A stretch of 64,000 bases of DNA, taken from contig NC_020186.1 in NCBI RefSeq assembly GCF_000315915.1, forward strand, positions 1,612,001 through 1,676,000, in the 5' to 3' direction. A program made the position numbers and the translations under genes. This document shows positions 1 to 8,811 of this stretch, in pieces. The notes beneath the pieces are model-generated. The model did not search any database. It was not told where the DNA came from and saw nothing but the letters and a program-made list of their open reading frames with translations. Position 1 is the first letter of the stretch, and every line of letters starts with the position of its first letter. Source of the stretch: Henningerozyma blattae CBS 6284. Lineage: Eukaryota > Ascomycota > Saccharomycetes > Saccharomycetales > Saccharomycetaceae.

Positions 1-323
1 AGTTTGTATGGGTGGCAAATATGTATTTATTTAGTCAAAATTGAGATTGAACTTTGTATATAAACCGTATCAATTTGTTTCAAGTATTCCAATTGAAATT
101 CTTCATCTTATTATTGTTATTTTATTTTATTTTATTTTATTTTATTTTCTACTATTCAATTCTTTTCATTAAAAAAAAATAATCATCAAGATAAATTTGT
201 AAATCTTTGCATTCAATCGAATTTATTTTATTACACATTACCTTAAAACAAAACCCAATTTCATTTCAAATCAATCGTAATTTTATTAAATATCAAACCC
301 ATCATTACTAACAAAAAATCACA
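1..323. promoter_or_regulatory. Left-edge intergenic / promoter of first MRH1-like gene
   Basis: AT-rich upstream region of the gene starting at 324. It carries a perfect GGTGGCAAA (the PACE element bound by Rpn4 in S. cerevisiae) at 11-19 and a (TTTTA)n pyrimidine-rich tract at about 118-150. The PACE site may serve a gene left of the window instead. No other gene is visible here. Confidence 0.5.
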
Positions 324-1337
324 ATGTCAGGTGAATTCGTCGAATTAGTGAAAAAGAGTGGTAATAGAGCCGTAGAGGTTAATCCACCTACCGGACTAGA
401 TGTTCATTTAACAAAATCCGGTTCCGATTGGTTATGGACCGTTTATTCTATATTCGGTGTCTTAGCTGTCTTATACGCCTGTTTCTTCTTCTACCAAGAA
501 ATGAAAAACGGTTCTCAATTGGTTAGATACACAATGGCTGCTCCATTCTTAATTTCATTATTTGAATTTTTCCAATACTATACTTATGCATCTAACTTGG
601 GTTGGACTGGTATTCAGGCTGAATTCAAAGGTGAAGATGTTTCAGACCCAGTCTCTGGTGAATCTCCAAATATCAGACAAATCTTTTATGCCAAATATAT
701 TGCATGGTTCTTATGTTGGCCCATCCAATTGTTCATGGTAGAATTAGCAGGCGTTACCATCAACCATCAAGGTGAACCTTTATCTGTCTGGGATATTATG
801 CATTCATTAATAGTTCAAGTCATTGGGTTTGAATTCTGGATTATTGCCTTATTAGTAGGTGCTTTGATCCGTTCCAGTTACAAATGGGGTTATTGGACTA
901 TGGGTGTTTTTGTTTCATTAGTTGTCTTGGGTATTCAATTTAAGAGACAAGTATTTGATTTAAGAACAAGAGGTTTAAGTTTAGCCATGTACTTTGTTGC
1001 CATAATTGTTATCTTATTATACAACGTCTGTTGGGGTTTAGCCGATGGTGGTAATAGTATTTCACCAACTGCAGAAGCTGTCTTTTATGGTGTCTTGGAT
1101 CTATGTATCTTTGCCATTTGGGCAGGTTATTTGTGCTTTATCATTTGTAGATTCGGTGAATGGCCAGAAGTTGATGCTTTGCCAGGAAACAATATTACAC
1201 CAATTAATCCAGATCAAGAAAAGAACTTACCAGCTTCTCCAAGAGCTTCAGGTGATACTGCTTATGATGATGATGATGTTTCAGAAGAACCACAACAAGA
1301 TCCAGAAGTAGATGATGAAATTCAACAAAGAGAATAA
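324..1337 (+). CDS. MRH1: MRH1/YRO2/HSP30-family seven-helix membrane protein, copy A
   Basis: This encodes 337 residues of the fungal opsin-like family that includes S. cerevisiae Mrh1 (320 aa), Yro2 (344 aa) and Hsp30 (332 aa). These are plasma-membrane proteins induced by heat, acid or weak-acid stress; their biochemical role is not settled. About seven hydrophobic segments run from residue 36 to 285, followed by a hydrophilic, acidic tail rich in Ser-Pro and Asp/Glu. In the seventh helix the retinal Schiff-base Lys of true rhodopsins is replaced (the run is LDLCIF), so it should not bind retinal. The ATG at 324 is preceded by an A-rich leader. It is the most divergent of the four copies in this window. 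MRH1 versus YRO2 cannot be decided by eye. Confidence 0.9.
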   Translation: MSGEFVELVKKSGNRAVEVNPPTGLDVHLTKSGSDWLWTVYSIFGVLAVLYACFFFYQEMKNGSQLVRYTMAAPFLISLFEFFQYYTYASNLGWTGIQAEFKGEDVSDPVSGESPNIRQIFYAKYIAWFLCWPIQLFMVELAGVTINHQGEPLSVWDIMHSLIVQVIGFEFWIIALLVGALIRSSYKWGYWTMGVFVSLVVLGIQFKRQVFDLRTRGLSLAMYFVAIIVILLYNVCWGLADGGNSISPTAEAVFYGVLDLCIFAIWAGYLCFIICRFGEWPEVDALPGNNITPINPDQEKNLPASPRASGDTAYDDDDVSEEPQQDPEVDDEIQQRE

Positions 1338-1965
1338 GTATGATATTAAAAGCACATTAGTTTTATTATCATCTTTATCCTCTTCTCTCAACTCTTTTAT
1401 TACTTTAATCTGTTTCTCTTTTTTTTCCCTCTTTTCATCAAGTGTTGGTTATCTATTAATTTACATTCATTTGAAAAAGAAAAAAATGCTTGATATCCAT
1501 CCATCTCTTTTTATGAACTTTCTTTTAACCTTATTGTTTGTTTTTTTCAACGCATAATTTATTCTTTCACTATTCATATATATGCTAATATCTAATACTT
1601 AATATCTAATCTAATAATTAATTTCAAATAAATACCTTTTTAATATTCTATTTAACAAGAAAAAGTATATAAAATTGGCATCCCATCTATTAGAATTCGA
1701 ACGTATTGCTCCTCCTTCTTCTCCTCCTCCCCCAAGTAATAATCTTTATTATTTTATTTCCATGCATATATTTTACACCAAAATACACTTAAACCATCCA
1801 GGCATAATTGTTTTCTGTTTTTGTTTATCTATAACAAATATTTGAAAGAACACTTTAATTAGCAACTACTTAAAGTTAGTATATATTCTAAATATAACAA
1901 TCGACATTCTAGCCAAGCTCTTTTTGTTTGGCAATCTATATATGTATTCTAGTGAGAATAATAAA
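1338..1965. other. Intergenic, downstream of copy A
   Basis: T-rich 3' region of copy A followed by unremarkable AT-rich sequence. The open frames seen here overlap the copy A tail or consist of low-complexity Phe/Leu/Lys, and I do not consider them genes. Confidence 0.5.
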
Positions 1966-2358
1966 TAATGGACTCCTCGGCCCCTTGTTTTTTCCTTTAT
2001 ATGGCGGATTAAGAAAACTCCAGAGTGTCAAGAGATAATAGAGGCATCGAATCAAATCAACAAGGCAAACAAGACTGCTCGGATCTGGAAGCAGATTTAA
2101 GATCCAGAATGTGGAGGTTTCTCCATACGGAAATTTCTAGGATACCTACATATCACATCCAAGCTGCGTAATCTTCAGGAGTATATCCATGGATGCAAGC
2201 CAGGGTTAAAACAATCCTATACATCTTGATACTCTCATCTTGCAATGCCTCATGTATGGTTATTTCTGGGAGTTGCATGGTGGCATTCTCTCATATATAA
2301 ACTCTTGACAAGACGTACTATAATCTAATATGCTCCTCCATCCCTCACACGACCCCAA
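1966..2358 (+). promoter_or_regulatory. Duplicated stress promoter of MRH1-like copy B
   Basis: From about 2027 to 2350 this is, base for base as far as I can read, the reverse complement of 14,395-14,734, the promoter of copy C. The weaker outer part (1966-2026) still aligns with small indels. It includes a CCCCT stress-response element at 1981-1985 (AGGGG/GAGGGG on the other strand also fits the Haa1 consensus), a heat-shock-like GAAnnTTC palindrome (GAAATTTC), and a TATATAAA box near 2296. It runs directly into the 20-N gap at 2359-2378. Confidence 0.75.
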
Positions 2359-2378
2359 NNNNNNNNNNNNNNNNNNNN
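2359..2378. other. Assembly gap (20 N)
   Basis: Twenty consecutive Ns. By comparison with copy C the gap hides roughly 770 bp: the end of the promoter plus about the first 700 bp of copy B coding sequence. The fixed N count is probably a placeholder. Confidence 0.95.
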
Positions 2379-2721
2379 ATCTGTATCTTGTTGTATTTGT
2401 CTGTTGGGTTTGGCTGATGGTGGTAATGCTATCTCTCCAGATGGTGAAGCTGTCTTTTACGGTATCCTAGATTACTGTATCTTTGCTATTTGGACTGGTT
2501 ACTTGTGTTTCATCATCTGTAAGTATGGTGAATGGCCAGAAGTGGAAGCTAATCCAAGACATGAAATGGCCACACCAGATACGACTTCAGAAAAGAATAT
2601 ACCTGATTCTCCAAGAGCCTCTGGCGCCACTGCAATTGAAGATGTCACTGATGAACCTGATGAGGAAGCACCAGTAACCGGAGCACAGGAAGAACAAGAA
2701 GCTCCTATTGGAGGTGCTTGA
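2379..2721 (+). CDS. MRH1/YRO2-like copy B, 5' part missing in assembly gap
   Basis: Only the C-terminal third is present: helix 6/7 and the acidic tail, about 108 codons ending at TGA 2719-2721. From 2379 to 2651 the DNA matches copy C except for two single-base losses in homopolymers next to the gap (a T in a T run near 2396 and a G in a G run near 2405), which put the first 25 bases out of frame. After 2651 the tail diverges completely: this copy ends in a Glu/Pro/Gly-rich tail, copy C in a Glu/Val tail. The truncation is therefore an assembly artefact and not necessarily a pseudogene. The family role is as for copy A. I give no start codon because it lies in the gap. Confidence 0.8.
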
Positions 2722-2891
2722 TCCAGCATCCACTCTCAACCCCCCTCCCAATCTATACGTAACGCCATGCAATTTCTATTTAATGACTCTGCGTATATAT
2801 ATATATTTAATGATTTAATACATTGCCCATTCACATGCACTGTGCATCATGATCACCCTCTTTCTCTTTCCTCCCCCCCCCCCCCACTCAC
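2722..2891. other. Copy B 3' flank with C13 homopolymer
   Basis: 3' flank of copy B up to the presumed 5' LTR. It contains a short TA run near 2795-2806 and a run of 13 Cs at 2873-2885, unusual in this AT-rich genome. Confidence 0.5.
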
Positions 2892-3004
2892 TGTTGTGGA
2901 CATATGCTAAACAATAAAAAGTAATGGTCTCAAGAATAGTTCAGTTTTTTGTAAACCCTAAGCCCTTATAGTATTATTAGTATTGTCCCGAGACGACTAC
3001 AACA
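2892..3004 (+). repeat. Presumed 5' LTR of the Ty3-like element
   Basis: It begins TGTTGT and ends ACAACA, a perfect 6-bp terminal inverted repeat of the sigma/Ty3 type, and its end is 2 nt before the primer-binding site. At 113 bp it is much shorter than the 340-bp LTR of S. cerevisiae Ty3, so it may be truncated or have a different left end. Confidence 0.5.
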
Positions 3005-3006
3005 AT

Positions 3007-3014
3007 TGGTAGCG
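3007..3014 (+). other. Primer-binding site, initiator tRNA-Met
   Basis: TGGTAGCG is complementary to the 3' end of yeast initiator tRNA-Met. It is placed just inside the LTR edge and 5 nt before the gag ATG, as in Ty1 and Ty3. Confidence 0.85.
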
Positions 3015-3019
3015 TTATT

Positions 3020-3856
3020 ATGTCTTCGTCTCCTGTTTCTGTTAAAGTTCCTCATCCGTTCGATGGGTCTAGAGCTAATTTGTTCCAGTTGAACACCTTC
3101 CTACAAGCTCTCAACGTTCAGTTTGTCGTTAAACGTGTCTCTAACGATACCGAAAAGATAGATCATCTCTCCATTAACCTAACTGGCTCGGCCCTTAACT
3201 GGTTCGTCACATACTCCACTAATGTCGAAATCACTGATCTTACTTACGCAGCATTCGTTGAAAAATTTCGTAATGCCCATATCGGTAAGCTAGACACTTA
3301 CAACATTATTCAGAAGATGTCCTCGATGAAACAAGCTCATTCTATTGACGCTTATATAACTGAGTTTGACAACTTACGCCGTTTGCTTCCTTCTGGTTCC
3401 TTAATTGAAGACATGTTTATTCAATTATTTGTCAAAGGACTTAAACCCAATACTCGCAAAGAGTTGCATTTACGTCCCATTACCTCTTTTTATGAGGCTA
3501 CTCAATTGGCCTCTCGTGCTGAAAATTATCTGTATTCAGATGGTTTCTCTGTCGGTTCTTCTGTCGCCCCTGGCCCCTTTATCTTTGATGCAGATGGTGA
3601 CATTGTTATGACTGTTTGTGGTTCTCGTGGTTCTCGTTCTTCCCGTTTTAGTTCATCTAGTCGCTCTGCTTTTCCTTCTCGTAACCCTGATTCTAATCAT
3701 TGGCGTCAAAAGTATCGCGAGGTCTGTATGAAACAACGCTTATGTTTTAATTGTATGAGTCCTAACCATCAATCAGCCAAATGCACTCAAGGTTCGAGTT
3801 CGTCCTCGTCACATCGTTCCAATAATGCGAGGCCTCTCCAAGCCCACCGTTATTGA
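3020..3856 (+). CDS. Ty3-like Gag (capsid/nucleocapsid)
   Basis: An intact 278-codon frame. The first ~170 residues form a retrotransposon capsid-type domain, followed by a Ser/Arg-rich linker and a single CCHC zinc knuckle (C242, C245, H250, C255). This matches Ty3 Gag3 in size and layout. The frame overlaps the pol frame by about 30 nt, and pol is in the +1 frame. The shift site GCG AGG C lies at 3827-3833. Unlike pol, gag carries no stop. Confidence 0.88.
   Translation: MSSSPVSVKVPHPFDGSRANLFQLNTFLQALNVQFVVKRVSNDTEKIDHLSINLTGSALNWFVTYSTNVEITDLTYAAFVEKFRNAHIGKLDTYNIIQKMSSMKQAHSIDAYITEFDNLRRLLPSGSLIEDMFIQLFVKGLKPNTRKELHLRPITSFYEATQLASRAENYLYSDGFSVGSSVAPGPFIFDADGDIVMTVCGSRGSRSSRFSSSSRSAFPSRNPDSNHWRQKYREVCMKQRLCFNCMSPNHQSAKCTQGSSSSSSHRSNNARPLQAHRY
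3827..3833 (+). promoter_or_regulatory. +1 programmed frameshift heptamer GCG-AGG-C
   Basis: In gag frame the codons are GCG then AGG, the next base is C, and the pol frame continues from GGC. The P-site codon GCG is that of Ty3 (GCG-AGU-U). The slow A-site AGG-C is that of Ty1/Ty2/Ty4 (CUU-AGG-C). The function is inferred from position: it is in the gag/pol overlap, with pol at +1. Confidence 0.75.
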
Positions 3857-6800
3857 GGCATCCCAAGTCGCTTCCACTGTTCCTCTTGATCATGTATCTA
3901 CTCCTGTTTATTCTCCTGTTATTAATCACCCTGCACCCTCTGTTATCTCTCTCGTCGCACCCTCGTCTGATCCTTCATCCTCACCCTTAGTTGGTCGGTG
4001 CCTCGAGCAATCCTGTTCGATTAATGGTATTTCGTTCGACGTTCTGTTTGATACAGGTAGTCCTACGTCGCTTATTAGTTCCGAGATCGTTCATGTTAAT
4101 AACTGGCCTACATACCCTGTTGAACCCTTCGTTTGGTCTAGTATTCTTCCTGGTCGTCGATCGTCTACTTCTACCGCTACATTTTGTGTTTTCGAAATAA
4201 CCGGTTCCAAGTTTTCTGCTGCTGCTTATGTCTCGAATGACTTGGTTAATAAAGTTATTGTTGGGTTCCCCGTTGTCTCTAAATATTGGGAGTTGTTATC
4301 TCCAGCCTTACCCACTACATCTAGTTCCATTTACGCTGTTGATTGGTTACATGAAGGTTCTGTTTCTGATTTATACCCTAATGAAATTCAAGAAGTATTT
4401 GTTGTCTCGTTAGCCGCCAATACGTCATCTGATTCCTTTGCCCTACTTCCCGATGATTTACAAGATGCTTTCTCCTCCACCGTCAGTGATGAGTTATCTC
4501 CTTCTGCTGCCTCTCGTACGTTTTCCCACGATATTGTTTTAAAAAAGGGGGAGAGTTTACCAAAATTTCCTCCTTATAGACTGACACCATTGTTAACGCA
4601 GGAATGTAAACATATCGTTGATGACTTACTTGCAAAAGGTTTTATTGTTAATAGTGATAAGCCATATTCATCCCCAGTATTATTGGTAAAAAAGAAAAAT
4701 GGTTCTTATTGAATGGTAGTTGATTGCCGTCGGTTAAATAAAAGCACCATAAAAGACCCTTTTCCAATGCCCAGAATAGACGATTTATTTGCTAAAATTG
4801 GAGATTGTACTATATTCTCAACATTAGATCTACATTCAGGCTATCACCAAATACCTATGAACCACAAATCTGAAAAGTTAACTGGTTTTACGACCCCGTT
4901 TGGCCACTATCATTACAAAGTTATGCCCTTTGGTCTCTGCAACGCCCCTGCAACGTTTTCACGCTATATGCAACAGAGTCTAGGTGATATTCCAAATGTC
5001 TATGTGTATTTAGATGATGTTTTAATTGCTTCACCAAGTAAGGAACAACATATGAATGACCTACGAATTGTACTACAGAGAATAAAGGATGCCAAACTAG
5101 TATGTAAAAAGAAGAAGTGTCATTTTCTGCAAGACACCGTTGAGTTCTTAGGCCATACGATCAGTGCAAAAGGTATATCCATAATAGAAGAAAAAACTAA
5201 AGCAATAAAGGAGTATCCAATGACAAATAGCATTAAGACGGCTCAAAGTTTTTTACGAATGGTTAATTACTATCGAAGTTTTATCCAGAATTGTAGTGCA
5301 ATTTCAAAACCGATAATCCAATACATCTCAAAGAAATGTGAATGGGGTGAAAAACAGACAAACGCAGTAAAAGAGCTAAAAAATTTGTTAAGTTCTGCGC
5401 CAGTTCTGGTACCATTCGTTCCAGGTAATACTTACAGGTTGACAACAGATGCTAGTATTGTATTCATTGGTGGTGTATTAGAACGTATGGTAAATGATAA
5501 ATTAAAAGGCGTAGTCGGGTATTATTCAAAAACTGTCTCCGATACACAGAGTGGATATGCGGCAGGTGAATTGGAATTACTGGCTATTATTTCAAATTTG
5601 AATCATTTTAGATATTATCTGCACGGGCACAAATTTATACTCCGTACAGATCACATTTCCCTGCTTTCGTATCATAGTTTAAAGGAACCATCCAAACGTG
5701 ATGCTCGTTGGTTGGATTTCTTAGGAGAATTTGACTTTAAACTAGAGTACATAAAAGGTGGTAATAATGTCGTGGCAGACGCATTAAGTCGCCCAGCTGA
5801 GATCAATGTTATTAACCAGCAAGATGTGTGTCCAATTTCACAACTAGAAAGTATAACACCCACGGAATGGTTACCGGAATTATCTAAAGATCCCTGGTCT
5901 GCTGCTGTTTTGGTTCGGTTAGGTATTATTGTTGATCCAGACATAAGTGATGAAAATAGAACTTTATTCCAGAAATATTTGAAGAAATTTAAGTTTGCAA
6001 AGTAAGGAATAGAGAGATACGTATTTGAATCAAATGTTTTGAAATATGAAGATAGAGTATGCGTTCCAATGTCACGAAAGAACGGTCTTTTAGCCATATA
6101 TCACGACAGTATGCTTCAGGGTGGCCATTTTGGCTAAAGCACAACGATAAATAAAATATGTCCCTTGTATTATTGGCCTTCAATGACGGTAGATATTAAG
6201 ACTTATGTGAAAAGTTGTCTACAATGTCAGTTGATGAAAAGTTACAGACCTAACGTTGATGGAACCCTAAAACCCTTAAACATTCCTACTGGTCGCTGGT
6301 TGGATATTTCCATTGATTTTATTACTGGTGTGCCTGCAACATTGTTCATTAAGATGAACATGATATTGGTTGTGGTAAATCGATTCTCAAAACGTGCTCA
6401 CTTCATTGCCACCAATAAAGATTGTGGCTCACAAGAAACACTGAATTTACTGTACTGGTTTGTTTTCTGTTACCACGGTTTTCCTCGATCTATTGTATCG
6501 GAAAGAGATATTCGCTTTACTACTGGTGTTTATAAAGAATTAACGGAACGTCTAGGTATACAGTTAAAGTTGTCCTCAACAAACCATCCACAAACCGATC
6601 GACAGACTGAAGCAACAAATAAGACGCTTGGTCGGTTGTTAAGAAGCTATTGCTGTAACGATCAACGACAATGGGATCGTTTTTTACCACATCTGGAATT
6701 TGTATACAACAGTACTTTTCAAAGGTCATTACAAGCTGCCCCATTTGAAGTTAACATAGGTTTTGTTCCAAATGAACCATTATTAGACACTGGTAATGTG

Positions 6801-7545
6801 CTGTCATCCCGAAGTGATGCTGCTGTTGAAATTACTAAGAATTTAAAAGCCATTTCGCTACGCACTTCTGATATATTGCGGGAGAATCAAGAAACTCTGG
6901 AGTTCCAAACTAACATTCATCGAAACGAACCTAATTACAAGGTTGGTGATTTAGTTTTGCTACACCGTGATGCTTATTTTACTGGGGGAAGGTATACCAA
7001 GATACAGCCTATTTTCCTAGGTCCCTTTAAACTGGTTAAACTACAAAATAATACCTGTGAACTGGATTTACCTTCATCATTCAAGAAACATAGAACAATT
7101 AATATAAATGCTGGAATATGATTATATCATTTTCTATTAAGTGGTAAAAGACTTTTTATCACGTGACTATTTAAGAAATATATTCATTTTTAATTATATT
7201 ATTTCCTATATATGTCTAAATAAAGTAATCATCTTTACATTTTAAACACTGTATAACGATGTCTAACTCTCTTGAATCCCAGTAATAAAATGGATTAAGA
7301 AGTTTATACACGACAAAGATAGGTACCCAAAAGAATTGCCACGTACACCCACTGAAAGAATTCAGAGAATTCCTGAGATTATTTCGGTCGTTGGCTATGA
7401 TATCGAATTAGGCATGGTTTACTGTAAGATGCAAGATGTAGACCCTGCGCTAGTCTGTGCTTACCCATTAGAAGAATTTGCCCAAGTTCCAAGGTTTAGA
7501 GAAACGTCGTTACTGAATAATTTGAATTCATTTGTTGTAAACTAA
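3834..7545 (+). pseudogene. Ty3-like Pol pseudogene (PR-RT-RH-IN), multiply broken
   Basis: One continuous reading frame is recognisable from the frameshift site to 7120, and after the inserted LTR from 7290 to 7545. Protease has DTG at about 4050-4058. Reverse transcriptase has YLDD at about 5007-5018. RNase H follows, with the LRTDH and ADALSR motifs, up to about 5800. Integrase starts near 6080 with its HHCC finger, then the SIDF Asp and the final Glu in TDRQTE. The second catalytic Asp, expected in the SDRD motif, is Glu (SERD). Stops occur at 4710-4712 (TGA, at the usual Arg before MVVD), 6003-6005 (TAA) and 6135-6137 (TAA, inside the zinc finger). All are single-codon changes with no frameshift, which suggests decay by point mutation. 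Confidence 0.88.
7109..7284 (+). repeat. Nested solo LTR (Ty1/copia-type) with target duplication
   Basis: A 176-bp insertion in the Ty3-like integrase tail. It starts TGCTGGAATA and ends GAATCCCAGTA, much like the delta LTR ends (TGTTGGAATA...GGAATCCCAACA). It is flanked by perfect 5-bp duplications ATAAA at 7104-7108 and 7285-7289. Removing the LTR and one ATAAA rejoins the Ty3 pol frame exactly. It carries an AATAAA at about 7221. It is about half the length of S. cerevisiae delta, and the orientation is given by the delta-like ends. Confidence 0.82.
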
Positions 7546-7645
7546 CTTAGGAGTACGATACACTTAAATAGTAACTACCAAAAAACTGAACTTAACAATC
7601 TTATTAACTTGACACCAGTTAATCCTTCGAACTTACGAATATAAT

Positions 7646-7959
7646 TGTTGTTCGTTTTTAAACTAAATAACTATGTGAAAGAACTATAAATTTATGTCTT
7701 AAGTCTGGAAAAGCTGACCTTTAAATACTTTTCAAAGGTCAACGCCAGCTTCTCCTATTTTACTTTAAATAGACTGTTTATAAACTTACTCACAAGGGTA
7801 GGAGTGCCCAGTTTAAGTAATTCTGGCTAACTAATAAAGATTATGCATCTAACAGATATTCACAGGGGTACAACCAGCAGTTGCTCAGTGTTATGTATAG
7901 TTTCTAGTTAGCAACTTGTAGATGAGTATAAAGTCAATCTCGTCTACAATACAACAACA
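7646..7959 (+). repeat. Possible sigma-like LTR upstream of tRNA-Phe
   Basis: A 311-314-bp stretch starting TGTTGT and ending ACAACA, ending about 10 bp before the tRNA, close to sigma/Ty3 LTR size and position. Against this: it does not resemble the presumed 5' LTR, I find no target duplication and no polypurine tract before it, and CAACA motifs are also normal at Pol III start sites (compare the tRNA-Glu flank). The stretch 7546-7645 before it shows nothing recognisable. Confidence 0.3.
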
Positions 7960-7968
7960 AATTAATAA

Positions 7969-8059
7969 GCGGGTTTAGCTCAGTTGGGAGAGCGCCAGAC
8001 TGAAGAATACTTCGGTTAAAGATATCTGGAGGTCCTGTGTTCGATCCACAGAAGTCGCA
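7969..8059 (+). tRNA. tRNA-Phe (GAA) with 18-nt intron
   Basis: The D-loop, anticodon arm and T-arm match yeast tRNA-Phe almost exactly. The anticodon GAA is followed by G37 and an 18-nt intron that can pair with the anticodon (cttc/gaag). The mature length is 73 nt before CCA. A T7 terminator is at 8063-8069. One oddity: acceptor position 5 is G and position 68 is G, a mismatch where S. cerevisiae has A-U. Confidence 0.95.
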
Positions 8060-8069
8060 TTCTTTTTTT

Positions 8070-8811
8070 GGCAAATTTCCCGCCCACGTGACATCCCGCG
8101 CCCTTTCCCCTTCGGGCAACCGTCCCGCCCGCTTATCTCCGACCTATACCCGACTTAACCCCGACTAACCCCGACGGCCTTTTTCCCTTTTTCCCTTTTT
8201 CCGTTTTTTCCTTTTTCTTGAATGCAAATCCAGAAAATCCAGAAAAAAAACCGGCTGGTTGCCCGAGACCGCAAATTCAGCAAAACCGCGTCTCGCTGCC
8301 CCGTCTTACCAGTGCCAAACAAGTAAACACCCTCTCTATCCTCGTTGGCCCTTTTGTTTGTTTTCGCAGTGCTCCTTTTTTTCCTTTCCGTCGCCCCTCG
8401 CCCCCAGTTCCTTCGCTGGGATTTCTATTTTAATACAAGACAAATATACAAGACTAGACAAAACAAGTTTACAAGACTAAACTTGACTAGACTAGATAAT
8501 ATTAGATTATATTAGATTATATTAGCTTATACCAGATTATACTAGATTATACCATACTAGACAAGACTAGAAAAAGACTGGAAAAAGACTGGATTAGACT
8601 TTATACTGCTACTAGACCAAATAAGATTAGACTATACCAGACTGGATTAGAATCTACTATTTTATACTATTATCATAATCATAATCATAATCATAATCAT
8701 AATCATATCATAATACATTAGACTACACTACACTACACTATACGTTTACGCTTTCTTTCACGCGCTCACTCACACACACTCTCTCATATAATTAAAAGAA
8801 CTTCTCTAGAA
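8070..8811 (+). promoter_or_regulatory. MCM1 upstream region and repeat-rich leader
   Basis: The first ~140 bp are unusually GC-rich and contain CACGTG (8095-8100), repeated CCCGACTTAA/CCCGACTAAC blocks and a (CCCTTTTT)n pyrimidine tract at about 8178-8217. Then follow seven ~10-bp units of an ATTAGATTAT-type decamer (8491-8560), scattered GACTAGA motifs, and five copies of ATAATC (8675-8704). The nearest ATG context before MCM1 is clean. Short open frames in the GC-rich part look spurious. Confidence 0.6.

Larger units (their letters stand above)
2892..7545 (+). mobile_element. Degenerate Ty3-like (gypsy/Metaviridae-type) LTR retrotransposon
   Basis: Domain order is gag, protease, reverse transcriptase, RNase H, integrase, which is the Ty3/gypsy order and not the Ty1/copia order. 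The integrase and its C-terminal extension closely resemble S. cerevisiae Ty3. A TGGTAGCG primer-binding site (initiator tRNA-Met 3' end) lies 2 nt after the presumed 5' LTR. The element sits just 5' of tRNA-Phe in the same orientation, the classic Ty3 target. It is dead: three in-frame stops (4710-4712, 6003-6005, 6135-6137), a Glu at the second integrase catalytic Asp, and a 176-bp LTR inserted in the integrase tail. No 3' LTR matching the 5' one is visible. Confidence 0.88.
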
